Positions 11,910 to 29,200 of a stretch of DNA of 64,000 nucleotides are shown in pieces (position 1 is the stretch's first letter; every line of letters begins with the position of its first letter). The notes beneath the pieces are model-generated. The model searched no databases and was not told the origin of the DNA. It worked only from the letters and a program-made list of their open reading frames with translations. Position numbers and translations under genes: made by a program. Location of the stretch: contig NC_079422.1 of the NCBI RefSeq assembly GCF_026213295.1, forward strand, positions 20,882,665-20,946,664, in the 5' to 3' direction. The DNA is from Gadus chalcogrammus. Lineage: Eukaryota; Chordata; Actinopteri; Gadiformes; Gadidae.

Positions 11910-14880
11910 CAGTTGTCGTTCATGCTTTAGGGTCTGAAACATCTTAAAAAGGATGAAATTAGTGAGTGTAACACATACAACCTTACCTCAACAATAAGGG
12001 GGCTGCCGTTCCCCTGTGTTAGCCACAGCCCTCATGTTGCTAGCAGCGGGAAACCACAAGCTAGGTGACGCTGTACTGACGGTTAATCCTACCTATTCTG
12101 TTTACTGAGAAGACACTGTGACTGTATGGGAACGGTGACTCCTTCAAAGTAAGAGCAGAGTGGAGGACACAGCTCCTCCGGGGGGTTCTGCCCACTGCCC
12201 ACTGAAAGTTCAACCATGATCATCTCGTCTGATACTGTCTCCTTGTCAGGGTGAATACTGTACTATGTATAGATATACCTATGTCTGAGTGGGTCGCTGT
12301 CTGGTGTCTTGCAGAATGACAGGTGACCCCAACATGTCTTGGAGTCTTGAGTGGAAAACATAAGCAAAAAACTATACCGATGTATGTATTGCAAAAAGCG
12401 AATTATACTCCTTAGCGTGATGAAATTGAGCTGCAAAACCTTGCAACCGTGTACTTCTACTGGTGTGCTATCTTGGTCAGGTCCCTTCTTACCATAGATT
12501 TGAATCTCAAGGGACTTCCTGGTTAAAGGTTCGATAAAAAAAAAGGACAAATGTTGGGCTTCAAACAGGTGACACGCTGGGAACCGACTGGATAACCAAG
12601 GGCCAAAGACAGATAGGAAGATGCCTTCTGCTCGATAATCAATGGAACCATCAGGAAATGATCTCTCTCTCTCTCTCGCAGAGGAGGGACTGAGAAGATA
12701 GAGGAGGGAACCAACCTGTCCTTTCCTCACCACAGCACCAAACACAAGTCACTTCAGTGCTGAGGCGGCTCACTGCTCTCCACACAGGACCGCTGGAGTC
12801 ACTCGCACACACTGGTGAGTCTCACTCTCAGAAACGTCTGTCTTTAACATTCCGCACGCAGACACCACCAGCTGCTCACACCACACACCCCATCTGTTTC
12901 TTCTCGCTCTTTTGGTTCCCTTGGACTCAAATGTTGTTTTTTTTGCACTTTGCAACTGTGTTGGTGCACTGTGTTTGTGTGGGGGTCAGACCTCTACACA
13001 CATCTGGGGAAGCCCCTGTGCTAAGCCAAGTGGTGTCTTAATACTGGAGATGATGCGCCCAGAGTCCCCTTCCCACCTGTAGATGTGCTCAGACAGCTCG
13101 TCTTTACTTCGCTACGCTGACGTGGGATGTCTTGCAAAACCTTGACAGAAAACAATCAAAAGGACCCCTCCTCATTCACTCAGAGACGATGTCGACCAAT
13201 CAACAGTTTGTACGCTTCACGCTGGCAGTAACGTTTGACCCTTGACTTCCTTCTGGGTTTGTTCTGAGAGAACTGACTGAAACTGCCTTCCAATATGGTG
13301 GGAAATTATTGATTGTTTGATAAAGTCTGTTGCTGCTTTGAGTGATAAATGTAAAGCACTGAACAGAAGTGGAGGCCCAGATTCATGGGGATGCTGAGCG
13401 CAGATTCCTCCAATCAAATGGTTGCTTGTTCAATTTCCTATTGTCATCCATTTTTGGTGAGCATGGCACATAAAACTGCTCCACATAACATCACTTCAGG
13501 ACAGGCATGTATATTGGAGTGGCTAACGTATATTTATTATATTATTAATAATAAATTAATATTATTACCATATTAGTATAGATTTCGATGGATCAGAGGG
13601 TTCTGCAGCATTTAAAGGAATATTTCAAATGGAACAAGATAGCTTCCAAAATTGTACTTCCTTCATTTGAGTTTTAATTTCAATTTCAGTTTTCATTTAT
13701 TTCAGCCAAATTGACATTCAATGAGCAGAGAATTATCGAGAAGCTCCAACTTTGTAATAATGGGACTATATTTGATCAATTAAAGTGCTTAATATGGGAC
13801 CTTTAATTTATTTGTGATGGCCACTGTTGAATCTTTACACAATCATAAAGGTGATGGCAAATAAGTGAATGATTACTTCATACAAATTGTAAAATATCTT
13901 CTAATGTCTTTATATATAAATATATATATACAGAAATATATACATATATATTTCTATATATATATTCTCCTTCTCACTCACATTTTCTATGACATTTATT
14001 GGGACAATATATGGCATTAAATGCGATCTGATGGCTTGCAACTGCAAGTTCATTTATGCTCAGTTTTGAGTATAATTAATCCCGACATTTGCTAGTGAAA
14101 AATTGATCGAAAACAAAACAGTGTTTCACAACTACGGGTTGTTTGCTATTTACCTTTACCCGAGTTGCACTCATGTCGTGGATTTGAAGCGCCTCTTGTG
14201 TGAAGGTAGTACAGTTATTAGTCATGGTTTCATATACAGTCAGAGGTTGTGGCTGCATGGTGCGTATAACTGTAGAATATCAAAGACTCAGGACATTGCT
14301 TCAGCGCTGACACACAGCATTACAAGGAAAACCGTGTTGATGAACATTTTTCCACAAGACTGAACACAGATGGTGTGCTATTCACACACAGGCGATGAAG
14401 AAAAATAAGATGTAAAAAATGAAATTTATATATGCAATTTGTGTCTTGTCATCCTGATAATAAGAGGAAACAACAAGCGAAAGCATGTTGAGGTACAATC
14501 CAAAAGGGTCAAATATTCACCTTATACTCAATATGTGGTTTCCGTGTTAATACGCGAGTACAATTTGGTAATGGCTAAAAAATCCCCCACTTTATCACTT
14601 GTTCACACTGACATCCACCACTGCTGAGAGTCCGCCATTATGGAGAAACGGCACAGCTAGCTTTCCATCTGCATAAGAGCAGCGATACCAATGATCTCAA
14701 GTGATTATCTGCCGGTATAGAAACCAACCTGTTTATCAAATGTTCTTGAATCCTTGGGAGACTCAAAGCTCCCTAGCTTTCAGGAGGAGAACAGTATTCT
14801 CCTCAGTGGTCTCGCTCAAGACCTATACTATGAGTTTGTACGTCCTTGCACTCTCAAAATAGTACTTTAAATCGTGTAGC
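11910..14880. other. Intergenic stretch without recognised genes
   Basis: No exon with homology-like features is seen on either strand. A short CT run lies near 12661 and an AT palindromic patch at 13910-13970. Other sequence looks unique or is too decayed to identify. Confidence 0.5.
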
Positions 14881-15065
14881 ATCTTATCCTACATATCTTT
14901 GTGTATACGGGGAATGGGTTAACTAACAATTGTTAGAGCTTGGCACTTGGTTCTATGAACATCCTTACTGTACCGACAGCGATAATAGTTGTTTCTCCTT
15001 CTGATAAATATATTTATTGTAAGTCACTCTGGATAAAAGTGTCTGCTGATGCCCTAAATATAAAC
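14880..15065 (+). mobile_element. SINE-like interspersed repeat
   Basis: The end carries the tail AGTCACTCTGGATAAAAG with GTCTGCTGATGCCCTAAAT, the form seen at the 3' end of many fish SINEs. The same family occurs in reverse orientation at 50310-50520, sharing the blocks around TTAGAGCTTGGCACTTGGTT and CCGTACACAACAAGG in complement, and as a short tail near 45905-45965. Confidence 0.6.
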
Positions 15066-15424
15066 GTTAATAAGTTACCTGGACCCTTTACTGACTTGTC
15101 CAAAGCTTTGCCTCCGTTGATCAGAGTGTTGTGTTGAATAAGTAACTTGCCCTGGGTTATGATGCTTATAACTGGTTTAATTAATCTCTTACTGTTAGAA
15201 CGCAAAGTGTGATCACTGATTGAGTTAAATTAACTCAGGTCTCATTAAATTACAATCCTAATATTGTAATATTCATATTTACATGGATAGTCTGCCTTTA
15301 ATGGCATCCAGAAATCCTAAATTTGCATTAAACTCTGAAAAGACACACACTAGTTCACACAGTGTTTATCAACAATTATCCTTTCAATGGTTATTGGATC
15401 AAAATTGTTCCACCCTGCAAATAC

Positions 15425-15850
15425 AGTGGTAGGCATAAGTTTAGGCACCCATGCTAAAGTTGACTAAAAATTAAAATACAGGGTGCATAAGTATGTTAAA
15501 TTCCTATAGAGGCAGCCAGATTTATTTTTAAAGGCCAGTTATGTGGCTATTTTAATTCCAAAGGCCTAGCTGAAAGGCCATAGTATCCTGGATCCATGAA
15601 ATAAATTGCGTTTAAAAAAAAAATCTGCCTGCCTCTATTGTAATTTAACATATGGGTGTCTATGCTTATGCATCCTGTATTTCAATGGAGAACATCTATT
15701 TATTTACAATGCATCATTCATTCACAAAGAAAATTGGTGTCCTTATAGGTTTTCCTCATTTGTTTAATTAAGGCATTAAGATCAATTTCCAAAAAATTGG
15801 AGTCTTACCAAACAAATACTAAAATGTGTTTCCTATCCAGAAAAAAGGCT
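15425..15850. mobile_element. Rearranged Tc1-like repeat remnant
   Basis: The stretch begins TACAGTGGTAGGCATAAGTT and contains segments such as GCTAAAGTTGACTAAAA, GAGGCAGCCAGATTTATTTT and ATTGATCTTAATGCC (in complement) that I recognise from a common fish Tc1-related repeat. The order and orientation are scrambled, with part of the left end repeated in inverse around 15640-15690. No transposase is encoded. Confidence 0.45.
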
Positions 15851-16004
15851 TGACAGGAAAATAATAACACTTTGGACCTAATATGCTGCTGCCTAATCTC
15901 TTAAATCTTTGCATACTATCTAACAAACTGTCATCAGAATTATTACACAAGACCGATTGCACACCCACATCTCTGAACTATTTCAGCCTATTTCAGCCTC
16001 ACCA

Positions 16005-16190
16005 CAGGAAGGTTGCTGGTGCAATCACCAGCTCCGACCTAGCCAAGCGTTTGAGTCGTATTAGTATCCGAGAGCAAGACACCTTGCTCCCATTCATAAC
16101 CCGCATCGTATTAATCGTTGAATGTGAGGCATGAATTGATGTGCCTAGGTCTGAAAAGCTGCTATGTAAATGCAATCCAATTAACCCAAT
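16005..16190 (+). mobile_element. tRNA-derived SINE, decayed
   Basis: The order GGTTGCTGGTGCAATC, then GAGCAAGACACCTTGCTCCC, then a tail CTATGTAAATGCAATCCA matches the fish SINE family seen better at 41350-41610 and 56165-56420. It lies about 400 bases upstream of the zbtb32 coding exon. Confidence 0.55.
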
Positions 16191-16589
16191 TAAAATGGCA
16201 CCCACATAACAACTCATGTTACGCATTATGTACCTGATCTCAGGAAGGAGACAGGGGAATTCAGAATCTTCCATTACTCATAAATGTAAGGGACTTTCAA
16301 ATACAGTGATAGCTAATAATCTTGATGTGTGTCTGTCTTGCAACAGAGATTTGATCTCGGTGAGACTTCCTGATAAAATAGAAGCAAACCAAAAAACGAA
16401 AAAAAACGAACGCATCATGGAAGATGTTGCGATCCTCATCATGCCGTGACATTCACCTGAATTACCAGAGTGCGTTCTTCCCACGGTTGCCAGTGTCACA
16501 TTAAGACCCCAGCTCCCCTCTCGTCTGTACCCTCCACCAGGACGTCGTCTCCCCCCCCCCCCCCTACAGCGCAGCCCCCCCCAAAAGAG

Positions 16590-22854
<6,265 letters not shown>

Positions 22855-22943
22855 AGACAGGAGTCGCGCGGGGGACTCGCGCAGGAAGTCACGCGCGGGG
22901 GACTGGCGCAGGGACCCGGGGTGGGACTGGCCACGCAGAACCG

Positions 22944-23968
22944 TTAAAGTGGTTATTCGGCGGAAATGATCCCAGGGTCTTGTTTTAGCATGAAAACCAA
23001 TCACATAAGCCCTCCAGTACCTTTTTCATTGAAAGTTGAGTATTAGAGAACTTTACCTCAAGTCTATCCATAGCCACTTGCTGCACTCGTGGAATAGCAT
23101 TCTTCTTCAATGACACCTTCTTTGGGTTCTTTGGGTCAGCAGCTCCTTTATGGATGATAAAGTCGTCCTTATCGAATGAGCATTGCAGAAACGGTGATCC
23201 TACTGCATCAGCACGTCTCCTGTCCATATTCAAAACAATAAGCCACTGGTCTACCAGAGATCGGTCATTGTACCGCGATGGCAGTCTATGGAAAGTTTTT
23301 GGAGTGTAACTTTCCATTTTTTTCCCGCAGCCGGGCAAAACACAAAACATCTCTCTGTCTTGAATTCAAGCTGTAGATGGGTCGTCTACTCCAGTGCTTC
23401 AGCTGTCCTTCACATTGTAGCGAACAAATATTTTGTAACTGTGCATTCGGTCACTCTATGCGTCAATCACATGTGCAATGTGTCTTCTGTCAACAATGTG
23501 CCATGCTTATTGTAGCAAACAAAAATTTTGTAACTGTAACTTACATATGCAAGTCCTTTCATTTTTGTGTCAAAAACTTTCCTCCTTGAACTGAACTCTG
23601 GGGTATTCGGTAATCAACTTGCGTGGACTTCCTGTAAACACAGACCTACCGGTAATGTTTGTTAACTGTCTTTTTAAATAAACTCTTGGTTTGCAAACTA
23701 AGTTGTTGGTGCTTTGTTTTATGTGTAGGGACCCTAGTCATGCTACTGCAGAGGTTTGGTGCTATCTTTAACAATTTTAGTGGTTCAAAAATGCCGATTT
23801 GGAAGCGAAACTCTATGCCCCAAGTCAATAACGTGAATGCCAAACATTGCGCCGGGCAAACTCTAATATTCGATTTTCATTGAAAAAGGTATCTGGAGGG
23901 CTTATTTGATGGGTTTTCATGCCAAAACAAAGACCCTGGGTTAAATTTCCGCTGGAATTACGCTTTAA
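22944..23968 (-). mobile_element. Kolobok-type DNA transposon with THAP-domain remnant
   Basis: TTAA occurs at both borders (22944-22947, 23965-23968). The long imperfect inverted ends include CCCAGGGTCTT / AAGACCCTGGG and ATAAGCCCTCCAG / CTGGAGGGCTTAT. On the minus strand, 22985-23350 encodes a THAP-like zinc finger (FCVLPGCGKKM, TFHRLPS, QWLIVLN, DDFI, KNAIPRVQ). The second zinc pair is degraded, since CSF replaces the usual Cys-x2-His. THAP plus TTAA is the known combination for Kolobok. The remaining transposase is missing. It lies 90 bp after the zbtb32 stop codon and so probably in its 3' UTR. Confidence 0.75.
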
Positions 23969-23999
23969 CTATTGAAACCGGTATCTACTCTTTGCACTG

Positions 24000-24600
24000 G
24001 TTAAACCGGGTTCTACATTTCTGGAACCGGGGAGCAAAACCGTTGAATCGCAAAACCAACGAACAAATGCGGTGTTGAACTTCATCCACCAGTAAGACCG
24101 GTTGCTGAGTTGATTTATGAAGCAGGATTCAAGTTCTTTAAAGAGTGGGGAAATGTAATTGCTTTCAAAAAGGAAAATCATATGACGGGTTTAAAAACAG
24201 AAAAGGTAGAAATGTAAAATACAATTAAAGAAATGTATACTAATGTTTAGCACCCGGATTTAATCGATAAATTTGTTGTGCTATACAAAGTTGGAGGCTA
24301 TGTTTGGAAAGCCTAATTTGGATAATTTTTTGGTGTGATATATTTGGATGATTGACATTAGAAAGCTTATGTTTATTTCCCATAAATGATTTGGATAACT
24401 ATCAAACATGAACTGCACTTATTGGGTCCAGCAGCAAGGTATTAGGACTATCAGTTCAACAGCTCTCTTTGTGGTTAGGCAGCTGATATGATAAGTTGCC
24501 TAAACAGGATGTGGACATAATAATATAATATAAATTTAAAACACGTTTGTTTTATTGGTTCATTTGTTAAATCAACATCTGGATGCTACTGTAATATAAT
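24000..24600. other. Intergenic, no feature recognised
   Basis: AT-rich, with no gene-like reading frame and no obvious repeat. Confidence 0.5.
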
Positions 24601-24616
24601 GTGTGGACAAGTTGAC

Positions 24617-24618
<2 letters not shown>

Positions 24619-24698
<80 letters not shown>

Positions 24699-24721
24699 GC
24701 ACGCACGCACGCACACACACG

Positions 24722-24785
<64 letters not shown>

Positions 24786-24829
24786 ACACACACCCACACA
24801 CACACACACACACAAAACACACACACACG
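24619..24829. repeat. CA microsatellite, compound
   Basis: About 210 bases of CA repeat with internal CGCA and GCGCGC blocks. It creates long Thr-His and Cys-Val frames in all directions, none of them real. Confidence 0.95.
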
Positions 24830-25319
24830 TGACTCAGCGGTGGTCTGCGGCATCCGAGAGAAAAAGTTGAGCTGTCTCGGACACTTGTGGGTCTGTGCGT
24901 GTGGATCGCGAGCTCCCTGTGAGCAGTTTACGCCCCCCTTTTCCCTAAACCTTTTAACCACATATACATTATTGTTTTAATCTCATAGTGTTTCCGGATT
25001 CCATATGAAGCAGTCCATTCAATGGCACATAATGGTCAACGAGCCAACTTCATAACCCGCATAATAACTTCCAATTATTTTAGCCGACAGAGCAGAACGA
25101 CGACGTGGCACGCCCTACTCTTCTCATTGATGAGATGATGCGTAATAGCCTGTCAATTGTTTCCAAGTGTAATTTCCTCAAAACATTTTTTTTACAAATA
25201 AACTTTTGACCGCTTGCTTGTTCAAATTTCATTTTGTTTTTTGGATTCTCTTGAGCTTCATGCATAAAAGATATCAAAATAGTTCTGAAATTCTAGTTTT
25301 CGAAAGGCAACATCATGAG

Positions 25320-25445
25320 AATGTTGGCTAGAGGTAGATCGGGTTCACTTGTAACTGAAAGGCTGCTAGTTCGATCCCCGGCTCCCCCTAGCTGAGTGTC
25401 GAGGTGTCTCTGAGCATGACACGTCATCCTGACAAAAAGAATTCT
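25320..25445 (+). mobile_element. tRNA-derived SINE head
   Basis: GGCTGCTAGTTCGATCCC is a B-box-like tRNA arm, followed by CTAGCTGAGTGTCGAGGTGT as in the same SINE family at 41350-41610. The 3' half is missing. Confidence 0.65.
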
Positions 25446-26150
25446 ACCAAAAAAAGTCCTCAGTAAATCATTGCTCCATGTCTACTTTTAATAATGTGAT
25501 TGTCACATTAACTATATAGGCCTACGTTTATGTATAGGCTTTCAGGCTATTTTGGTCTGTTGACATCAAATGTTGGATCTTGGTGGCGATTAGTTGAGTT
25601 TAACGTGTCATGCAATGTTAGGGCAGGGGAGCTCATGCGACCGCGTTCCTCCGTATGTTTATCGTAGGCCTATAACCCTGCATGCTGCAATACGGATTGC
25701 AATCCGCGCTAAAAGACGCCTGGTCGTAAAGTAGTCTACCCCATGGTCATATTCAAGAACTTGTTGGTATAACTCAAATGAAACCGCCAGTATCTTTCGT
25801 CGTATCTATGCAGATATGGCGAGCGGCGTAGCCTATATAGGCCTACTTATTAAAAATTCTGCCCAACTGAAATTTAGGGTCAACGCACACTACTGCCCCG
25901 ACGAGCTGGCTGTCGCCTTGCATTATTAACTCCAGTCGGTGTGTGAGAATGTGTCTAAAATGTATAATGTACATAAAATGCTGTAGATGTAGATTAGGCC
26001 TATAATAAGATAAATAAGAAGAAGAGGAGGAAGAAGAAGACGATATAAACATAAAGAGAATATACATATATTGTAGGCCTACATGATAATATCAGACTTA
26101 AAGGGGTGGTCCTACTAGATGACGGAAAGCAGATGGACCGGAGTTGAGCT
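25446..26150. other. Upstream region of igflr1
   Basis: It contains several TAGGCCTA motifs and an AGA-rich stretch (26020-26040). The exon for an igflr1 signal peptide might lie here but I could not identify it. Confidence 0.4.
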
Positions 26151-26176
26151 CAAACCTCTCAGTTGACAGCATCACC

Positions 26177-26270
26177 ATGTCCTACTCTGATGTGTGCACC
26201 GATCTGCAGACGTTTTATAACCTTCACACGAAACAATGTGTATCGTGTGACATGACATGGATAAAACCAG
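26177..26270 (+). CDS. igflr1: igflr1 ectodomain exon 1
   Basis: The open frame runs from an ATG at 26177 (ATCACCATGT context): MSYSDVCTDLQTFYN and then QCVSCDMTWIKPG. The cysteine spacing fits the first part of the IGFLR1 ectodomain. The donor is CCAG|GTAACA. No hydrophobic leader is encoded after this ATG. A TCTCAG at 26155-26160 could be an acceptor, so a separate signal-peptide exon upstream is likely, and the ATG may not be the true start. Confidence 0.7.
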
Positions 26271-29200
26271 GTAACAATGACGTGAAGGCTTTTAGGACTA
26301 TTCATTTCATATTCCCAACTTCACCACTTATTGGTCTCCTGTTGCAGGGTACGAGTTCGTCCCGAACTGTGGATACGCGGACAACGGCGGGCGACGAGAC
26401 AGCCACACTCAGAAGTGTGCGGACAATTACTGGAACGACGGAAAAAAGTGGGAAATGTCAAATGTGTTCGGCTTGTCCGACTGGGGTACCAACTGTGCGC
26501 CAATGTAACGCAACCGTCGATACGTGCTGCGGCTTTGGGTGAGTTGTGTTGACGCAGAACAAGAAGTTAACTTTGCACCGTGAGCCTTTTAATTAGCCTT
26601 TTTATTAGGCTTTGTCTCCAAAAGGGTCTACAGACTCCTACATGTTTTAAGAATCTCATTCACTTATCCATCAGCTCGCCTCCAGACATGTTGAATAACT
26701 GACCAAAGAAAGAATGTGGAAAGTCATGTAGAATAATCTGTCCTACAATCTTTGTTTGGTCCATTTAGTTAGTCAAATAGAAGGAGGATTTACAACAGGT
26801 GAATGATCCGGCTGGGTGTCTTTTGGTTTAATATTTCTAAGGTTATTGGTTACCGTTAAAAATCATTTTTATTAATTAGGTTATTCTAAATCAGTAACGA
26901 AGTAATGAAAGACGGAGAATCCACTTTTCAACTCCTATTTAATTTCAGTTGTAGGCCTATTTCTTTACAAGGCTATACTTTGTATTTTATTTTAAATGCT
27001 TTATTTGTGATTTGTGTGTGTTTATTACAAAGTTAAGGGCGCTTTATGGTTCCACGTTCAAGCAACGCAAGGGGTTAGGGGTTACGCACGCCTTACGACC
27101 TTGTGGACCCTCCTTGCGGACCCTCCTTGCGTTCACCGCAAGAGCCGGACGTGCGCCTCCAAAAAATCGTAACCTTCCTTCGAGGCGACGCCGATTAGTC
27201 CCGATGCAGAACCATAAACGGTCACGACTGCATCGAAGCGTCTGCGTGGCAGCGTTGTCATTTCGTTGCAGTGACTTGGGACCATAAAAATGTGCTCCCG
27301 GCTGCCACACAAAGGGAGCCATTTTTCTGTGCCAGAGTCATTAACAGAAAGTCAGAGTGGGGATTACGCAACCAGGCAAATGCGAGACAGTGTTTGTTGT
27401 GGGCCTCAAATAAAGCGAAAGAAACGTTTTAAAAAAACTTACGAATATTGAAAACAACAACTCTTAAAGGTGCCATGTCATGCTATTTTATGGATGCTTT
27501 AATATAGGTATTAGTGGGCCACTAACACAGTATTCAAATACTTTCCCGAAATTCAGCCGTGGTGCAGAGTTAAAGCCACTCCGAGCCAGTCGCACATTGA
27601 GCTTCCCCCAAATGCTCTGTTTTGGTGTCTGTAGCTATAATGCAAATGAGGAGGAGCGAGGCGGGTCAACGAGGAGGGTGGGGGTGTGGCCCTGAGCAGC
27701 TTGCGGTTAGGTACCATGCGCTCTGTTTACAGTGGATGTATCGCAATGGCGAGGCGCACACTGCCTTTAGCCGTGTTCTGTAAATATTCTAGAACACACG
27801 GGAGTCCTGGAGCTCTATATCTAAATAATATCATATAGCATACATAGATATCTATATCATATAATATAGATTATCACGGCCAAAAGCTGTGTGAGCCGAT
27901 ATTATGAATCTCAAACGACCGCGTTGGGTTCTCTGACGTTCCTGGTTCTTCCACGTCAACATCAATGTGAAGTAGACTGAACCGCGACAGGAGAAAGGGT
28001 TTGTTGTGGGCAGCGCTTAGGCACCTCCGCCTCCTGCAGCGCCAAGGCGGTGGTCCCTTGGCAGCGGGATGCGGGGCTCAAGCGGGAGACATTCGCCGCC
28101 AACAATCCCATTCTCCATGTCGTGGTTCATGTTCTTGAGGGAGTCAAAGCCAAAGTTCCTTTCCCCAATTCAATTCTCAACCATGGCTGAGATAACCCCC
28201 ACTAGGAGTCTCGTTGTAGAAATACCAGAGCCGAGAGTACGACGTGTTATGCGCCATAACACCAAAAGCAGAACGGTTATCCAAATAACAAGGAAGTGTA
28301 CAACACTTGCGTTACAGTCCTGGAGCTCTATTTCTAAATAATATCATATAAAACATCGCTATCTATATCATATAATACATATTATCACGGCCAAAGCTGT
28401 GTGCGCCTCCAGACGATATTATGAATCACAAACGTCTTCGTCGGGTTCTGCGACCTCTCTGGTTCTTCCACTTTCACATCAATCTGAAGTAGACTGAACC
28501 GCACGCTGCCGGCTGCCGGCTGCCCGCTGCCGGGCGGTGGTGCTTCGCGGCGGTGGTGCCTCGCGGCAACCGGCGGCATGTCGCAGTTCATGTACTTCAG
28601 GGAGTCAAAGCCAAAGTTCCTTTCCCCCAATTCCTTCTCAACCATGGCTGAGATAACCCCCACTACAGTCTCGTTGTTGAAATACAAGAGACGTCAAAGA
28701 ACCGACAAGAAACTCTTGCGTTACAGTGTGTGTATTCACACACACACACACACACATGTGGCGCTCGCACGGTAGTGTCTCATTGGCGGGCCAAGTCTCT
28801 GGGCGGGCCAGGCACAGTAAGGGGAGGAGCTCTTTTTTTCAAAGGTGAGCAGAACACCTAGTGCTCGTTTTACACTGAACGCAAGTTTTAGCCACTGGGG
28901 GACCATAGGCAGGCTAGGGGAACTCATATTTATGTTAGAAAACCTCATAAAGTGAGATTTTCATGCCATGGCACCTGAATTCCCCAGCTTTACCCAGTTA
29001 CAGGTAGTCATTTCCACCGGAGGGTGCGGGTCGGTTCAGTCTGCAAAGGTACGGCACGGGTCGCGTTTCCACCGCCAAAAGTGGGCGTGATCCGGACTAA
29101 GCCGTATTGAGCCGTACTCGTCTCGCAGTAGCCTACTCCTCCAGACGGTAAGTAGATTGACGAACACAGAGCTTGCGTGTTGCTGACGGATGTCACAATC

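Noticed and set aside
24586..24980. Long Thr-His and Cys-Val frames
   Set aside because: They come from the CA microsatellite; the same happens at 11779, 19015 and 40965.
25360..25385. tRNA gene
   Set aside because: Only a B-box-like arm is present, continuing into the SINE body, so it is a SINE head.
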